Assembly (NCBI RefSeq): GCF_905171775.1
Contig: NC_053495.1
Coordinates: forward strand, 109,345,409 to 109,409,408
Direction of reading: 5' to 3'
Length of the DNA: 64,000 nucleotides
Source: Rana temporaria
Taxonomy: Eukaryota > Chordata > Amphibia > Anura > Ranidae
The notes under the pieces are model-generated. The model ran no database searches and was not told the DNA's origin. It worked only from the letters and a program-made list of their open reading frames with translations. Positions 31,778-42,698 of this stretch are shown piece by piece. Position numbers and translations under genes: made by a program. Numbering within the stretch: the stretch's first letter is position 1; every line of letters begins with the position of its first letter.

Positions 31778-32178
31778 TGCCGCGTACACACTATTGGTTC
31801 GTCTGATGAAAATGATCCGATGGACCGTTTTCATCAGACGAACCGATTGTGTGTGGGCCCCATCGTTTTTTTCCCATCGGTGAAAAAACTTAGAACCTGT
31901 TTTAAAATTATCTGATGGTGAAAAAAACGATCGTCTGTGGGGAAATCCATCGGTCAAAAATCCATGCATGCTCAGAATCAAGTCGACGCATGCTCGAAAG
32001 CATTGGACTTCATTTTTCTTAGCACGTCGTTGTGTTTTACGTCACCGCGTTCTGACACAAACGTTTTTTTTAACTGATGGTGTGTAGGCACGACTGATGA
32101 AAGTCAGCTTCATCGGAAATATGATGAAAAAATCCATCGGTCCTTTTTCATCAGATGAACCGATCTTGTGGTACAGGG
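31778..32178. mobile_element. Palindromic MITE, copy 3, in LINE F ORF1
   Basis: The left end is TGCCGCGTACACACTATTGG after TAA (31775-31777). The right end, near 32178, is degraded (TTGTGGTACAGGGC). Its own long arms ATTGGTTCGTCTGATGAAAA and the inverse TTTTTCATCAGATGAACCGAT pair with each other. The conserved core GATCCGATGGACCGTTTTC is at about 31815-31834. Confidence 0.65.
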
Positions 32179-32230
32179 CAATGGAGCCCTGCTATGACCC
32201 GTCCTGGATCTTGCAAAGCAGAAGCGATTT
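32179..32230 (+). pseudogene. LINE F ORF1, middle fragment
   Basis: Between MITE copy 3 and LINE G a short piece continues ORF1: GALL, stop, PVLDLAKQKRF, which reads through the target site into FTYRWGYP at 46784. The in-frame TGA replaces a usual arginine codon. Confidence 0.7.
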
Positions 32231-32630
32231 TTTTTTTTTTATCATTCAAAGCTTTTATTGAAAATGAATACTTGTTACAACAAAGATATAAACATGTGGA
32301 CAATAGCCCCTGCAGGGGTATACAATGGCTAATAAAAAGGTAAGGTCTATGCATAACTCGTTTCTGTGAGTAATTCAGATTGTATATATTTCTTCTCGTG
32401 TGAGAGCAAAAACCAAACATATACATCAACATAATATAAATGAGATTCTATTGATGAGTCCACATCTGATTTGACAACTTAAGATGAGAGTTGAGCATTC
32501 AAAGAGAAGAGAAGAGTAAGGAAAACAAGTATAGTGGTTTGGAGAGCCAGAGGGGGGGGGGTACGGACTAGGGTCCGTCTATCGAATAGGTGCCGTGTAT
32601 TAAAATCAGAGTAGTGTGTTCGCACAAATA

Positions 32631-35274
32631 TCAGGTTATCATTGGAGTCTTGTGGGCTGTAAGCCGAGTATATTCTTCAGAGCATTTAAATGAGAACCAG
32701 GGGGACCACATCTCGTGGAAACGGTCCACGGTGTCATTGGCTTGCGCCACCGTATCTTCCATTTCACATACCTCTGCCACCTTGAGCAGCCATGTCCTAA
32801 TGGTGGGTACAGAAGTGGTCTTCCAGTACAGTGGTATGAGGGATTTGGCTGAGGTCAGTAGATGTCTGGTTAGAGAGCGTTTGTAACTCTTGAGGGAAAA
32901 GCTGTTAATATTAAGGAGGCAGCTTGCGGCATCCAAGGATATGTTTATGTCCGCCATAATCTGTACTATTCTGATGACTGCTAGCCAGAAGGGGGATATC
33001 AAAGGGCATTGCCACCATATGTGGTGTAGCGTGCCTACTTCTGTCTTACAACGCCAACACTGGTCTAAGGAGCCTGGGTACCATCTACTCAGTTTATCAG
33101 GGGTTGCATACCAGTGGGTCAGCATTTTATAGGATGTCTCTTGCATTCAAGTGCTGAGAGAGCATTTATGTGCTAGTATGCAAGCCCTGGTCCACTGTCT
33201 TTCGGTGATGGGTGTGCCTAGCTCTCTCGCCCATCGCTCCCTAACCCTATCCTCTGTGTTCTGAGCCGGACTTTGTGTCCAAGTGTATGCTAAAGATGTG
33301 GCTTTCTGGATCGGTTCTCCTTTCCTACATACCACTTCAATGTCAGTCAATCGCCTTGTGAAAAGTCCCCTAAGCCTTGGAGTGTTGACATAGCTATGAA
33401 TCTGAAAATATGTCCACAGAGGGAGCCTCGGGCTAGGGATATCTGACTTAAGTGCAGTGAAGTCTTTCATCCGACCGTTTGAGAAGCATTGAGAGGTCAG
33501 CAGAGGATTGATTATCATTGGCGGTTGAAGAGGGCCGTGTCCTATTCCCGGGGGGAAATCAGGATTATCTCTCAGCGGAGTGAGTGGACCTAGTTGTGTG
33601 GAGAAGTTTGGGTTTCTGGTTAGTTTGCGAAAAACCTTTAAGGTGACACTGACTAACGGGTGGTTCCTCAGTGCGGCTGAGCTGCCGGACCAGGGAACCC
33701 AGGGCAGAAATTTGAGCGGGGTTGTGCTTAGGGAAGCTTCCAAGAAAACCCAATCCTTCACCGCCTCATGGCAGTGCCAGTCTACTATTCTGGATACGTG
33801 GGAAGCGTAATAGTAGCGCCTATAATCTGGTAAACCCATCCCTCCCTCTGCTTTACCCCGTGTGATAAGGTGGAATCTGATTTGTGGGCGCTTGTGAGCC
33901 CATACAAAGTTAAGTTGGAGTGATTGCAGTTTTTTGAAGAAGCCCTCAGGAATGCCTATAGGAAGTGTCCTGAGTAGGTATAAGAGTCTAGGCAGGACAG
34001 ACATCTTGCAGATGGCCGCCCTGCCGAACCATGAGAAATGCTGTGGGTGCCAGTTAGATAGGTCCTTTTCTATGGTCTTAAGTAGAGGTGGGAAATTCGT
34101 CTCAAACATCTGAGAGATTTGTGGCGTTAGTTTAACCCCTAAGTACATGAGAGCCGAAGAAACCCACTTAAAGGGGCTATGTTCTTGTGTCATTTTAAGT
34201 ACCGTTTGAGGAACCGAGACGTTTAACGCCTCAGATTTGGAGTAATTGATTCTCATATTGAATAAATATCCAAAAAATGAGAATTCCGTCATAAGTTGGG
34301 GAATGGACGTCGTCGGGTGAGTAAAAAAAAACAACAGGTCATCGGCGTAGGCCGCTAATTTAAATTCTCTGCCTCCAACCTCAAAACCAGCTATGGCTTG
34401 ATCCATCATCACCCTCCTGATAAACGGCTCCAATGTGAGGATGAATAAAATGGGTGAGAGTGGGCAGCCCTGTCTCGTGCCATTTTTGATGTGAACTGTA
34501 TCTGACAGTGAGCCGTTTATTTTAATTTGGGCTGATGGGTTATGGTATAAGGCGGAGATCCATGTCAGCATGTGCTCCCCTATTCCAACATGTCTGCATG
34601 TCTCCATCATGAAATCCCAAGCTACTCGATCGAAGGCCTTCTCCGCATCGGTTGACAGGAGAAGACCCTCGATCTTTCGCTGGCTTGCTGCATGTATCAA
34701 ATTCAGGGATTTAATTACGTTGTCTTTTGCCTCCCGACCTGGCATGAAGCCTGCTTGATCAGGACCTATTAAGGTAGGGAGGAGGGGTCTTAGCCTAGTT
34801 GCCATAATTTTTGCTAATAGTTTGGTGTCTAGGTTGAGTAAGGAAATCGGTCTGTAACTCGCGCAGAGCGTGGGGTCTTTTTCGGGCTTGGGCAGGACTG
34901 TTGTGTGTGCCAGTAAAAAGGAGTTTGGTATCTCCCTGGGTTTGGAGAAGGTATTTAGGGCTTTGGTCAGTGGGCTCAAAAGGATCTCTAAAAAGGTTTT
35001 ATAGTATATGGAGGAAAACCCGTCTGGGCCTGGGCTTTTTCCTGATTTGAGGTCCTTCACCGCTGTCTCGACCTCTGTTCGGCTAATAGGTTTCTCAAGT
35101 GTTTGTGTGTCAGCTTCGGCTAGTTTTGGCATCTTGGAGGATGCTAAATACGTCCGAATGGTGTGTAGCCTATCCCCCTCCGCCGAGGCCGGTTTATGCT
35201 GGTTAGGTAGATTGTATAGCTGTGAGTAGTAATCCTGAAAATGTTTGGCTATAAGGTTGTCCTCTACATCTAAG
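32631..35274 (-). pseudogene. LINE G ORF2, reverse transcriptase and C-terminal part
   Basis: Reverse transcriptase: DLKSGKSPGPDGFSSIYYK, ASYRPISLLNLDTKLLAK, DQAGFMPGREAKDN, LSTDAEKAFDRVAW, GTRQGCPLSPILFIL and the catalytic AAYADDLLFFF. The C-terminal cysteine-histidine segment (CWRCKTEVGTLHHIWWQC) follows an in-frame TGA at 33147-33149. The product would nick the target and copy LINE RNA there. The frame appears to open at 35387, but everything right of 35274 is poly-lysine from LINE H's T-tract and LINE H sequence. The N-terminal part of the gene is at 42699-43894. Confidence 0.9.
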
Positions 35275-35288
35275 CTCCCTGATTTATT

Positions 35289-35291
<3 letters not shown>

Positions 35292-35325
<34 letters not shown>

Positions 35326-35744
35326 CTTTCTTTTTTCCCCACGTCAGACATAACCACAGCAAGAGACCTGCTCATGATTTTATTCATAATTCCGTCTCTA
35401 TTTCAGGTATAGCATCATTTGTGGTAGTTTATTTATATATTTTTTTTTTTTTTTTTTTTTTCTTGATTCTATATTTGTTATTCTGCTATTTGCATATTGT
35501 TTAATTTTTTTTTTTTTTTTTTTTTTTTTATAAGCATATCTTCTTTCAGCCCTTTAACAATTTAAATGGGCTAGAGCGTTCCTCATATATACGAGATCCA
35601 ACATGCTATCATTACGTAATGACGTGACACATCACCCCATCCCAGTCTCCTCCCTCCCCTCCCTCCCCCCCACTACCCTTCCCACCCCTCCCAGACCATC
35701 TCCCGACTCCACCTAGTATTTTTATTTCCTATATTGCTGCATTC
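35292..35744 (-). other. LINE H 3'UTR with three A-tracts
   Basis: On the minus strand, A-rich tracts lie at about 35502-35530, 35437-35461 and 35292-35337. The last is the tail at the insertion site. The about 100 nt between the second and the terminal tract contain AATAAA (about 35379-35384) and could be a 3'-transduced flank from a previous location, or simply an A-rich UTR. A C/T-rich stretch (35635-35700) follows the ORF2 stop. Confidence 0.6.
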
Positions 35745-38700
35745 TTATTCCTCTCTCATGTTTTCTGCGTATTTCCGAGACTTTTTAAAATCGATCCATG
35801 TTTCCCAGATATCCTTGTTTCCTGCCTTGTTCTTTTCGCCACCGTATTTTACTTTCTCCCTCCTATAAGTACCCTCTACAGAGTCGATCCATTCCCATAT
35901 TTGCGGGCTTACCGGGTTTCTCCATTTTAGGGGTATCAATCGTTTCGCAGAGTTCAACAAATGCGGAATTAGTGATCCCCTATATTCGTTCACTGGCGTT
36001 TCTCCCCCATGAAAGAGGACTATCCAAGGATTATTTTCCAATTCTTTTTTAGTTATCTCTTTTATCAAAGCCAAAACTTTTCCCCAGAACGTTTTGATTT
36101 TTACACAGTCCCACCACAGGTGGGCCATCGTTCCTCTTGCCTCACATCCTCTCCAACATTCCTCTGACTCCCCTACTCCGAATTTGGCCATTTTATCTGG
36201 GGTGGTGTACCATCCTGTCAGACACTTGAAGTTCATCTCGGCGGTTTTTACATCAACCGCCGAAGTATGTGTCAAATTAAGGATTCTCCCTATGGTCGTC
36301 TTCCCCCTTGGAACTCCTAGGTCTCTCTCCCATTTCTGTATGTAGTTTAGCGTATCCGGCTCGTCTATTTTCTGTAAATATTTATATACTTTGGAGATAT
36401 TTCCTTTTGAGCTTTCGGTACTACACATCTGTTCCAATGTAGTGTACTCCTCTCGTGACCTCAATGGGTGTGGGAGGCACTTAACGAATGACACCAACTG
36501 AAGGTATCTCCACTCGCTGAGTGCCTCCATTTCAATCCTAATTTCGTGAAGGGTCATAATTTTGCCCTCTAGTGTTATGTCTTTTAACTGTGTTCTATTT
36601 TTAATCCACTTACCACCTACCTCTTTAGTCCCAGGTGCAAAATATTCGTTTTCTTTCAAATCTATAAGGGGTGAGTTGAATTTCGTTTTTAATTGTTTGT
36701 GTAGTCGATCCCATACCCTTAAAGCGTTATGTGTAATTGCGTGTGTTGACGTGTGTAGGGTTCTATAGTGTGGGGGGTTCCAGATTAATCTCCCTAACTG
36801 TGCCCTCGCTAAAGTGCATTCAATACTTATCCACCTTTTATCCTGTGACTCTTTAGCCCATTCTATGACCCGTGTGAGGACCGAAGCGTTGTAGTATAAT
36901 CTAATGTCAGGTACAGCCAGACCGCCTTTTTTCTTGGTTCGTTTTAGAGTTTGGGCAGAGACTCTATGTTTTTTATTGTTCCATATGTATTTCATTAGAA
37001 GGGAGTTAATTATTTTAATATATGACGGAGGCAAATAAATTGGGACCATTTGGAATTTATACAAAATTTTGGGGATAAGTACCATTTTTACCACATTTAT
37101 CCTCCCAAACCACGATATTGGCCTATTGTATATAGTTTTAATTTCTCTTTTAATTTCGTCGAGAAGGGGGATAAAGTTTATTCTATATATTTTTTTCAAA
37201 GTATTTGCCATTTTTATACCCAAATACTTTATCTCTCTTTGCCAGGAGAAATTAAATTTCTTCCGCAAATATAGTTCTTCGTCTTTGTGGATATTAATAT
37301 TCAAAATCTCCGTTTTTGTTGTATTCATTTTAAAGTTTGAGACCTCGCCGTATTGTTTTAAGGTATCTATTAACTCCGGGAGGGTGACTCTTGGGCTACT
37401 TATGTAGAATAATAAATCATCAGCAAAGGCTGACAGTTTATGCTCATCTTCGCCTACTTCTACCCCATAGATTTCTGGGTTTTGTCGGACCATTGCCAGG
37501 AGGGGTTCCAATGCTAGGACAAAGAGGAGGGGGGATAGGGGACATCCTTGCCTAGTCCCATTTTTCATCTCAAAAGGGGCGGATAAGGATCCGTTAATTT
37601 TGATCCTTGCACACGGGTGGAAATATAGGGTTTTTATTCTCCTTATCATCCCTGGACCTATTCCTATGAATTCTAGGGTTTGTATCAGGAATCCCCAGTC
37701 TACCCTGTCGAAAGCTTTCTCAGCATCAACCGACAGGAATAGACCGGGGGTCCCACTTTCTTTGATCTGCTCCAGGAGAAGGAGCGCCCTCACACCATTA
37801 TCCTTTCCCTCCCTCCCAGGTATAAAACCTACCTGGTCTGGGTGGATGATGGCTGTCATCGCTCCCTTCATTCTTTCCGCTAAAATTTTTGCATACAGTT
37901 TCGTATCTGCGTTTAGGAGTGAGATCGGTCGATAACCCGAACAAGTCGTATTATCCTTTCCCTCTTTTTTGATCACTGTAATCGTTGCTGTTAAAGCCTC
38001 TCTACTCATTTCATAATCAGTTCCAAGGCCATTAAAGTATTGGCAAAGTCTGGGGATTAAGATGGTACTGAACTTTTGTAGGTAGGCAGATGTAAAGCCA
38101 TCTGGCCCGGGGCTTTTCCCCTTAGGAGTGTTTTTTAAGGCCTCCCTTATTTCCTGTTCCGTTATTAAACCTTCCATCTCTTCTACCTCCTCTTCTTCTA
38201 ATTTTGGGAGATTGGCTAACTGTAGTATTTCCCTACTCTTGTCCATTTTTTCGCGTGGGCACCTGATCTTTTGTTGGATATCGTAAAGTTCTTCATAGTA
38301 GCTCCGGAATACTTCTGCTATTTTATTTGTCGCATATACTAAGTCACCATTCCTGTCTCTGATTTTTTCTATAAAATTCCTAGTTTTCTTTTTTCTTACC
38401 ATTCTGGCCAAATTTTTACTAGGTTTGTTTCCCCAGACGTATCTTTCTCTCTCTGTCCGGTCTATATGTTTCTTAGTTTCTTGTTCCGCCAGAGCTCTAT
38501 ATTCATCCCTTCTTATACTCAACTTATGAAATATTTCCCTCTTTTGCCCCTGTGACTTATGTTCCTGTTCTAGCCGATATATCTCCTCCCTTAGTGTTTT
38601 TAATTTACTCGTTCTTATTTTGTTTTTCCTTGCCCCTTCTACAATAAAGATTCCCCTTATATACGCTTTATGGGCCTCCCAAAGGGATGCTCTTGAGATA

Positions 38701-39539
38701 TCCTCCTTGTCATTCTCCTGAAAATAACATTCCAACTCTTTCTGTATCCTCTCCGCTACCTCCTCGTCCTCCAACAGACTCTCGTCCAATCTCCATTCTG
38801 GTGGTGTGTCTTTTTGTATAGAAGTTTTTATTTTTAAAGTTATAGGGGCGTGGTCTGATAACGTCATGATCTCACACCTTGCTTCTATCACACTCTCCAG
38901 AAGTCTGTGGTCGACGAGGGCATAGTCGATCCTCGAGTACGTCCCATGCACAGGTGAGAAGAACGTATAGTCGCGGACCCTCGGATTGAGGATCCGCCAT
39001 ACATCCACCATTTGATTTTGTGTCATTTGTTTTATCAGTATTTTTAGTTGCTCACGATTTGTCCCCTGTGCACAGGACGTACTATCGAGGCTTGGACTCA
39101 TACAGAAATTGAAATCTCCCATCAAAACTACATGGCCCTCTTCAAATTCTTTTAGTTTTCTCATGATTTTACTAATATATTTAACCGAGTTTACATTGGG
39201 GGCGTATACATTAGCTAGGGTATAGATCTCTCCTCCCAGTTTTATTTTCAGGAACAGAAATCTCCCCTCCGGGTCTGTTTGTCTATCCACCAATGTGAAT
39301 CGTATTCTACGAGCGAATCCAATAGCAACCCCCCGGGATCGCGATGAGATTGTATCCCCATAATACCATATCGGGTATTCTGTTGAGTAGAGCTTTATAT
39401 TGGATTCCAAGGTAATATGGGTCTCTTGAAGATAGGCAATATCTGTTTTATACTGTGTTAATTCACAGAGAATTTTGTGTCTTTTAATATGGGAATTTAG
39501 TCCCTTTACATTATATGAGAGAAACTTGACATCTGTCAT
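35745..39539 (-). CDS. LINE H ORF2 protein: endonuclease-reverse transcriptase (1264 aa)
   Basis: One uninterrupted frame from ATG 39539. Residues 1-235 form an APE-type endonuclease (FLSYNVKGLN; YLQETHI; LMGDFNF; SRIDYALVDH; LSDHAPITL with the catalytic D and H). RT spans roughly 470-780: KSPGPDGFTSAYLQKF, GYRPISLLNADTKLYAKIL, DQVGFIPGREGKDN, FLSVDAEKAFDRVDW, GTRQGCPLSPLLFVL and FADDLLFYI, with the catalytic pair at D707-D708. A C-terminal CW.GCE...HLWWDC segment is typical of L1-group ORF2. Length fits the family (about 1250-1280). The enzyme nicks DNA and reverse-transcribes LINE RNA at the nick. No lesion seen. Confidence 0.93.
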   Translation of the reverse strand: MTDVKFLSYNVKGLNSHIKRHKILCELTQYKTDIAYLQETHITLESNIKLYSTEYPIWYYGDTISSRSRGVAIGFARRIRFTLVDRQTDPEGRFLFLKIKLGGEIYTLANVYAPNVNSVKYISKIMRKLKEFEEGHVVLMGDFNFCMSPSLDSTSCAQGTNREQLKILIKQMTQNQMVDVWRILNPRVRDYTFFSPVHGTYSRIDYALVDHRLLESVIEARCEIMTLSDHAPITLKIKTSIQKDTPPEWRLDESLLEDEEVAERIQKELECYFQENDKEDISRASLWEAHKAYIRGIFIVEGARKNKIRTSKLKTLREEIYRLEQEHKSQGQKREIFHKLSIRRDEYRALAEQETKKHIDRTERERYVWGNKPSKNLARMVRKKKTRNFIEKIRDRNGDLVYATNKIAEVFRSYYEELYDIQQKIRCPREKMDKSREILQLANLPKLEEEEVEEMEGLITEQEIREALKNTPKGKSPGPDGFTSAYLQKFSTILIPRLCQYFNGLGTDYEMSREALTATITVIKKEGKDNTTCSGYRPISLLNADTKLYAKILAERMKGAMTAIIHPDQVGFIPGREGKDNGVRALLLLEQIKESGTPGLFLSVDAEKAFDRVDWGFLIQTLEFIGIGPGMIRRIKTLYFHPCARIKINGSLSAPFEMKNGTRQGCPLSPLLFVLALEPLLAMVRQNPEIYGVEVGEDEHKLSAFADDLLFYISSPRVTLPELIDTLKQYGEVSNFKMNTTKTEILNINIHKDEELYLRKKFNFSWQREIKYLGIKMANTLKKIYRINFIPLLDEIKREIKTIYNRPISWFGRINVVKMVLIPKILYKFQMVPIYLPPSYIKIINSLLMKYIWNNKKHRVSAQTLKRTKKKGGLAVPDIRLYYNASVLTRVIEWAKESQDKRWISIECTLARAQLGRLIWNPPHYRTLHTSTHAITHNALRVWDRLHKQLKTKFNSPLIDLKENEYFAPGTKEVGGKWIKNRTQLKDITLEGKIMTLHEIRIEMEALSEWRYLQLVSFVKCLPHPLRSREEYTTLEQMCSTESSKGNISKVYKYLQKIDEPDTLNYIQKWERDLGVPRGKTTIGRILNLTHTSAVDVKTAEMNFKCLTGWYTTPDKMAKFGVGESEECWRGCEARGTMAHLWWDCVKIKTFWGKVLALIKEITKKELENNPWIVLFHGGETPVNEYRGSLIPHLLNSAKRLIPLKWRNPVSPQIWEWIDSVEGTYRREKVKYGGEKNKAGNKDIWETWIDFKKSRKYAENMREE

Positions 39540-39849
39540 ATATCTTTTTTTTTTTTTTTTAAGTGTTTGGAATATTTTCTTGTGAAGTCAGTCAGATGGT
39601 CTCTCTGCCTCCCCCCACCCCCCCACTCTTCCCATTCCCTCCCCCTCCCTCCTCCATCCCATCCCCCCTCCCTCCCTCCTCCCCCCTGGCCTATTTTTGG
39701 CCTATGAGCCTTGGAAGGGCGATTTCTCATCTTCACCCTCAACTCCTCTAATTGTGGTGGTGCTCGGGCACTCCCCTGGCTCCCCCCCTCCCCCCCCTCC
39801 CCCCCCCCCCGGTCCATAATCCCGGGATTCCAGGCAATTCAGGACATCC
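39540..39849. other. LINE H inter-ORF spacer
   Basis: 310 bp of C/T-rich sequence (plus strand) with T- and C-runs and no ORF. Frames that stay open here are G/R-rich repeats in the antisense reading. It is the ORF1-ORF2 spacer of LINE H; ORF2 translation would have to use reinitiation or internal entry. Confidence 0.7.
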
Positions 39850-40887
39850 CTAATCCACCCAAGCCGATAAATCGGGGGGTGCTATCTGCATTTTAGAGCA
39901 AAAGTCATTCAGTTCTTCCGGAAATCTTAGTCGAGCCGTTTTACCTCCCTTAATGCCTATAAGGCATGCCGGGAAGCCCCATTGGTACTTTATATTTTGT
40001 GCCCGCATCAGCTCTAAGAGTGGTTTCAGATGCCTTCTCCTTGTCAGTGTTTCTTTAGATAGATCAGAAAATATTTGTAAATCAGTCTCTCTATATCTCA
40101 GGGGGGGTTTCCCCCTAAGTCTTCCCCAAATTTCTGCTTTATCCGCAAAATTCTTGAACCGAACAACAACATCTCTTGGCCCGTATCTATCTATCATCTG
40201 AGGATTTCCCACTCGATGCACTCTTTCGATTTTGAGGGGCTTCGCATCTGCTGGTCTGTCAAGTAAGGGGCAAAAAATTGTATTCATGACCTCCATGAGG
40301 TCTTCCTCCTTTTCCTCAACTATCGCTCTAACTCTAAGGTTCTGTCGCCTGTTGCGATTCTCCTGGTCCTCTATCCTGTAAGCCGCTACTCTCTGACTCT
40401 CGGTCAGGGCCTTAACCTGCCCTTTCAGGACGTTTATTTCTTGATCCTGTTCTTCTAATCTCCTTTCTGTCTCTACTACTCTTTCTCTGAGTCCTCCGAG
40501 GTCCACTCTCACCTTATTGATCTCTGTCTTTATGACATTTTCCATCCTTAATAGCATAGCGTTCATTTCTGCCTTTGTAGGGGGCTGTGTGTCCTGTAAG
40601 TCTGGGGCCAACACTTCAGTGTTATTGTGGTCTTGCTCGCTTTCTATTGTAGTTTCACTTTTAGAGCTCTCCGCACTATTCGCTCCCTTTTTTGATTCAT
40701 TCTTCTTCCTTTCCGTCTTTTTTGCGAGTCCCGGACTTTTAAGACTCCCCTCTTGTGTCATATATTGCTGTATAGAGCTATTCCCCGGGTTGTTCTTAGA
40801 GGGTTTTATGGTGACACCTCTCGTTGACCTATTCATTTTATTGGAGGGTCTAATTCTCTTCCCCAGTTTGAATGAGGATTTTTTCAA
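39850..40887 (-). CDS. LINE H ORF1 protein: L1-type RNA-binding protein (345 aa)
   Basis: A basic N-terminus (MKKSSFKLGKRIRPSNKMN) is followed by a polar, K/S/E-rich segment. A coiled coil at about residues 110-170 (MENVIKTEINKVRVDLGG; ETERRLEEQDQEINVLKGQV) is followed by the RRM-like domain (ENRNRRQNLRVRAI; RVHRVG) and the C-terminal domain (DVVVRFKNFADKAEIWG; YQWGFPACLIG). Length and order match L1 ORF1p, which trimerises and coats LINE RNA. Open throughout; the upstream in-frame codons give no better start. Confidence 0.92.
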   Translation of the reverse strand: MKKSSFKLGKRIRPSNKMNRSTRGVTIKPSKNNPGNSSIQQYMTQEGSLKSPGLAKKTERKKNESKKGANSAESSKSETTIESEQDHNNTEVLAPDLQDTQPPTKAEMNAMLLRMENVIKTEINKVRVDLGGLRERVVETERRLEEQDQEINVLKGQVKALTESQRVAAYRIEDQENRNRRQNLRVRAIVEEKEEDLMEVMNTIFCPLLDRPADAKPLKIERVHRVGNPQMIDRYGPRDVVVRFKNFADKAEIWGRLRGKPPLRYRETDLQIFSDLSKETLTRRRHLKPLLELMRAQNIKYQWGFPACLIGIKGGKTARLRFPEELNDFCSKMQIAPPDLSAWVD

Positions 40888-42681
40888 TCTACTCTTAATG
40901 ATTTTTTTCCCCCTCTTTTTTTTTTTTTCCCAACCTTGCCTTAGCTCCTCTATATGGGGGTAACTATTCTCCTCTTGTTATTTTCTCCTCTCCCTTTAAG
41001 AGGAGAAATAAGGCGCAGTGGGATTACAGGCGACAAAGAAGAAGAGGGATATGGCCAAGAGCGTCAGCAAGGAAAGAAAATACAGGGGAGGAATCCCCCG
41101 TATAACGCACCGGGAGGAGGGAGGGCCAGACGGGGAAGTAAGAAGTTAAGAAGGCAAATGAAAAGGGCCCGGAATAGGGGCACCTCCTCTCCGCCTCCCT
41201 ATTGAATCCCGCCTACTCCCCGTCCGCTACCTAGCTTAATTATTGCAATGAAGGAACCAAACTGTTTTTTTTTTTTTATCTTCTTGTGTCTGAACTGTCT
41301 TCCATATGATTTTAAATTTTGAGCTGCGGTGTTTTCTCTGGCTTGTCCTCCTAACCCATAGGGGGCTTTCTACAGGTTAGATTCCCCAGGATTTTAACTC
41401 TTTATCTATTTTGATTGTCTTCACCCGGTTAAAGACTGTATACAATTCTCAATGTTGTCTGGCGAGATGTTGTAATCTTCTATAGGCACCTGGAGGTTAA
41501 GCTCTATTCAGCATCCCTTGGCACGCTATTACCTTCAGCCTATGGTTACATTGCCGGACTAGTTATCCTTATTTGATCAATACAGTCCTTTTGTATATAG
41601 GGGGAGTCCTGCTCCTTCATAGGTTAGTGTATTATATACAGATTTTTTTATATGTATAGCAGAGAAAAGCAGGACTCACCAGTATGCCCTCCCTGGTCCA
41701 ACTGCCCCTCAAAATACTGGCTGCAAGGTATGCTCACCCTACCGCCATAATACACAGAGGGGGATCAGGCAGGGAAGAAACACAGATGAAGAGGGGGTGA
41801 GAAAAGGAAAAAATAAAAGGCGAAAAGAAGCGCGTGTCAAAGTCCGCTCAGCATCCAATAGGATTTCTACCACAAGTCTCTTTCCTGTAGGGTAGGCAAC
41901 TTATATCTCTTAATCTTTAGAGACACTTGTCAGCTTGGTACTTATTTAAAAATCGCCCAAAAACGTTCAGTCTCTTGCTTGGTGATCATGAAAAGCAATA
42001 CCTTAATAATAATGACAAATAGTCCTACTATCTCATTGTATCAAGACCATTGCTCAGTCCTTATCCCCGTGTATACAGTTTTAGCTCATTGCATATATAA
42101 TAAAGCACTTATAACCGCTTAGTCAAAAAAAAATTTTTTTTTTTTTTTTTCCTATTTATCTCCTGGGCTGCGGCACCTGAAAAGAGTCCCAGCGCAACAA
42201 CACAATATCAGGGGGGGGGGCCCCAGGGGGGAGGAGGGGGGGGGGGCACGGGGTGGCACCCGACCCTGCTCGGCTCTACTGAGCGTCTCACCCAACCTCA
42301 GGACCTCCTTGGCGACCTGTTGCTGCCGCTGCCAGTGCTGCTGGGGCTCCGTTTTCTGTCCTGTGTCATCCCCGATCGTAGCACCGCGTCCTCCGCTCCA
42401 CAGCTGCTCCCGGCGTGGTGCTGGTCAATCACGTGGCTTCTTCCGGGTCACCAGGTATCCCTCTGGGTCCCGACCGTACGGGGGGGTTCTTTCGTCGAGC
42501 CGTGCAGGGCGGGGGTTGAGTCTCCGACTCGGTCGCCGGGGGTGTCAGCCTCTCACTCTGACATCCACCGGCCCGCTGCTGGATCCGTCGGCTCTCCACT
42601 CCCGCTCCCGTGACCGCACGCCATGGAGCGCTCCGGCACCTCCCACCTACACCTCCCACCTACACGTGCGCACACATCCTC
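40888..42681 (-). promoter_or_regulatory. LINE H 5'UTR / internal promoter region
   Basis: 1.8 kb between the ORF1 start and the 5' end at the target duplication. The outer 500 bp (42180-42681) are very GC-rich with G-runs (42210-42250) and CpG, as expected for a LINE internal promoter. The inner part is AT-rich with a T-tract at 42125-42150. No ORF is supported. Confidence 0.6.
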
Positions 42682-42698
42682 CTCCCTGATTTATTTCT

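Larger units (their letters stand above)
35292..42681 (-). mobile_element. LINE H: complete L1/Tx1-type LINE with both ORFs open
   Basis: CTCCCTGATTTATTTCT is repeated without mismatch at 35275-35291 and 42682-42698, a 17-bp target duplication. Between lie terminal poly-A, 3'UTR, ORF2 (39539-35745), ORF1 (40887-39850) and a 1.8-kb 5'UTR. Perfect duplication and open ORFs make it the youngest LINE here and potentially recently active. It splits LINE G's ORF2. Confidence 0.93.

Noticed and set aside
33147..35387. LINE G RT frame starting at 35387 with a poly-lysine N-terminus
   Set aside because: The first 38 or so codons come from the LINE H tail; the true LINE G frame enters at 35274 from the segment beyond LINE H.
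35745..40887. Host gene encoding an endonuclease/RT-like protein
   Set aside because: The target duplication, poly-A tail, ORF1 partner and L1 domain order show a LINE.
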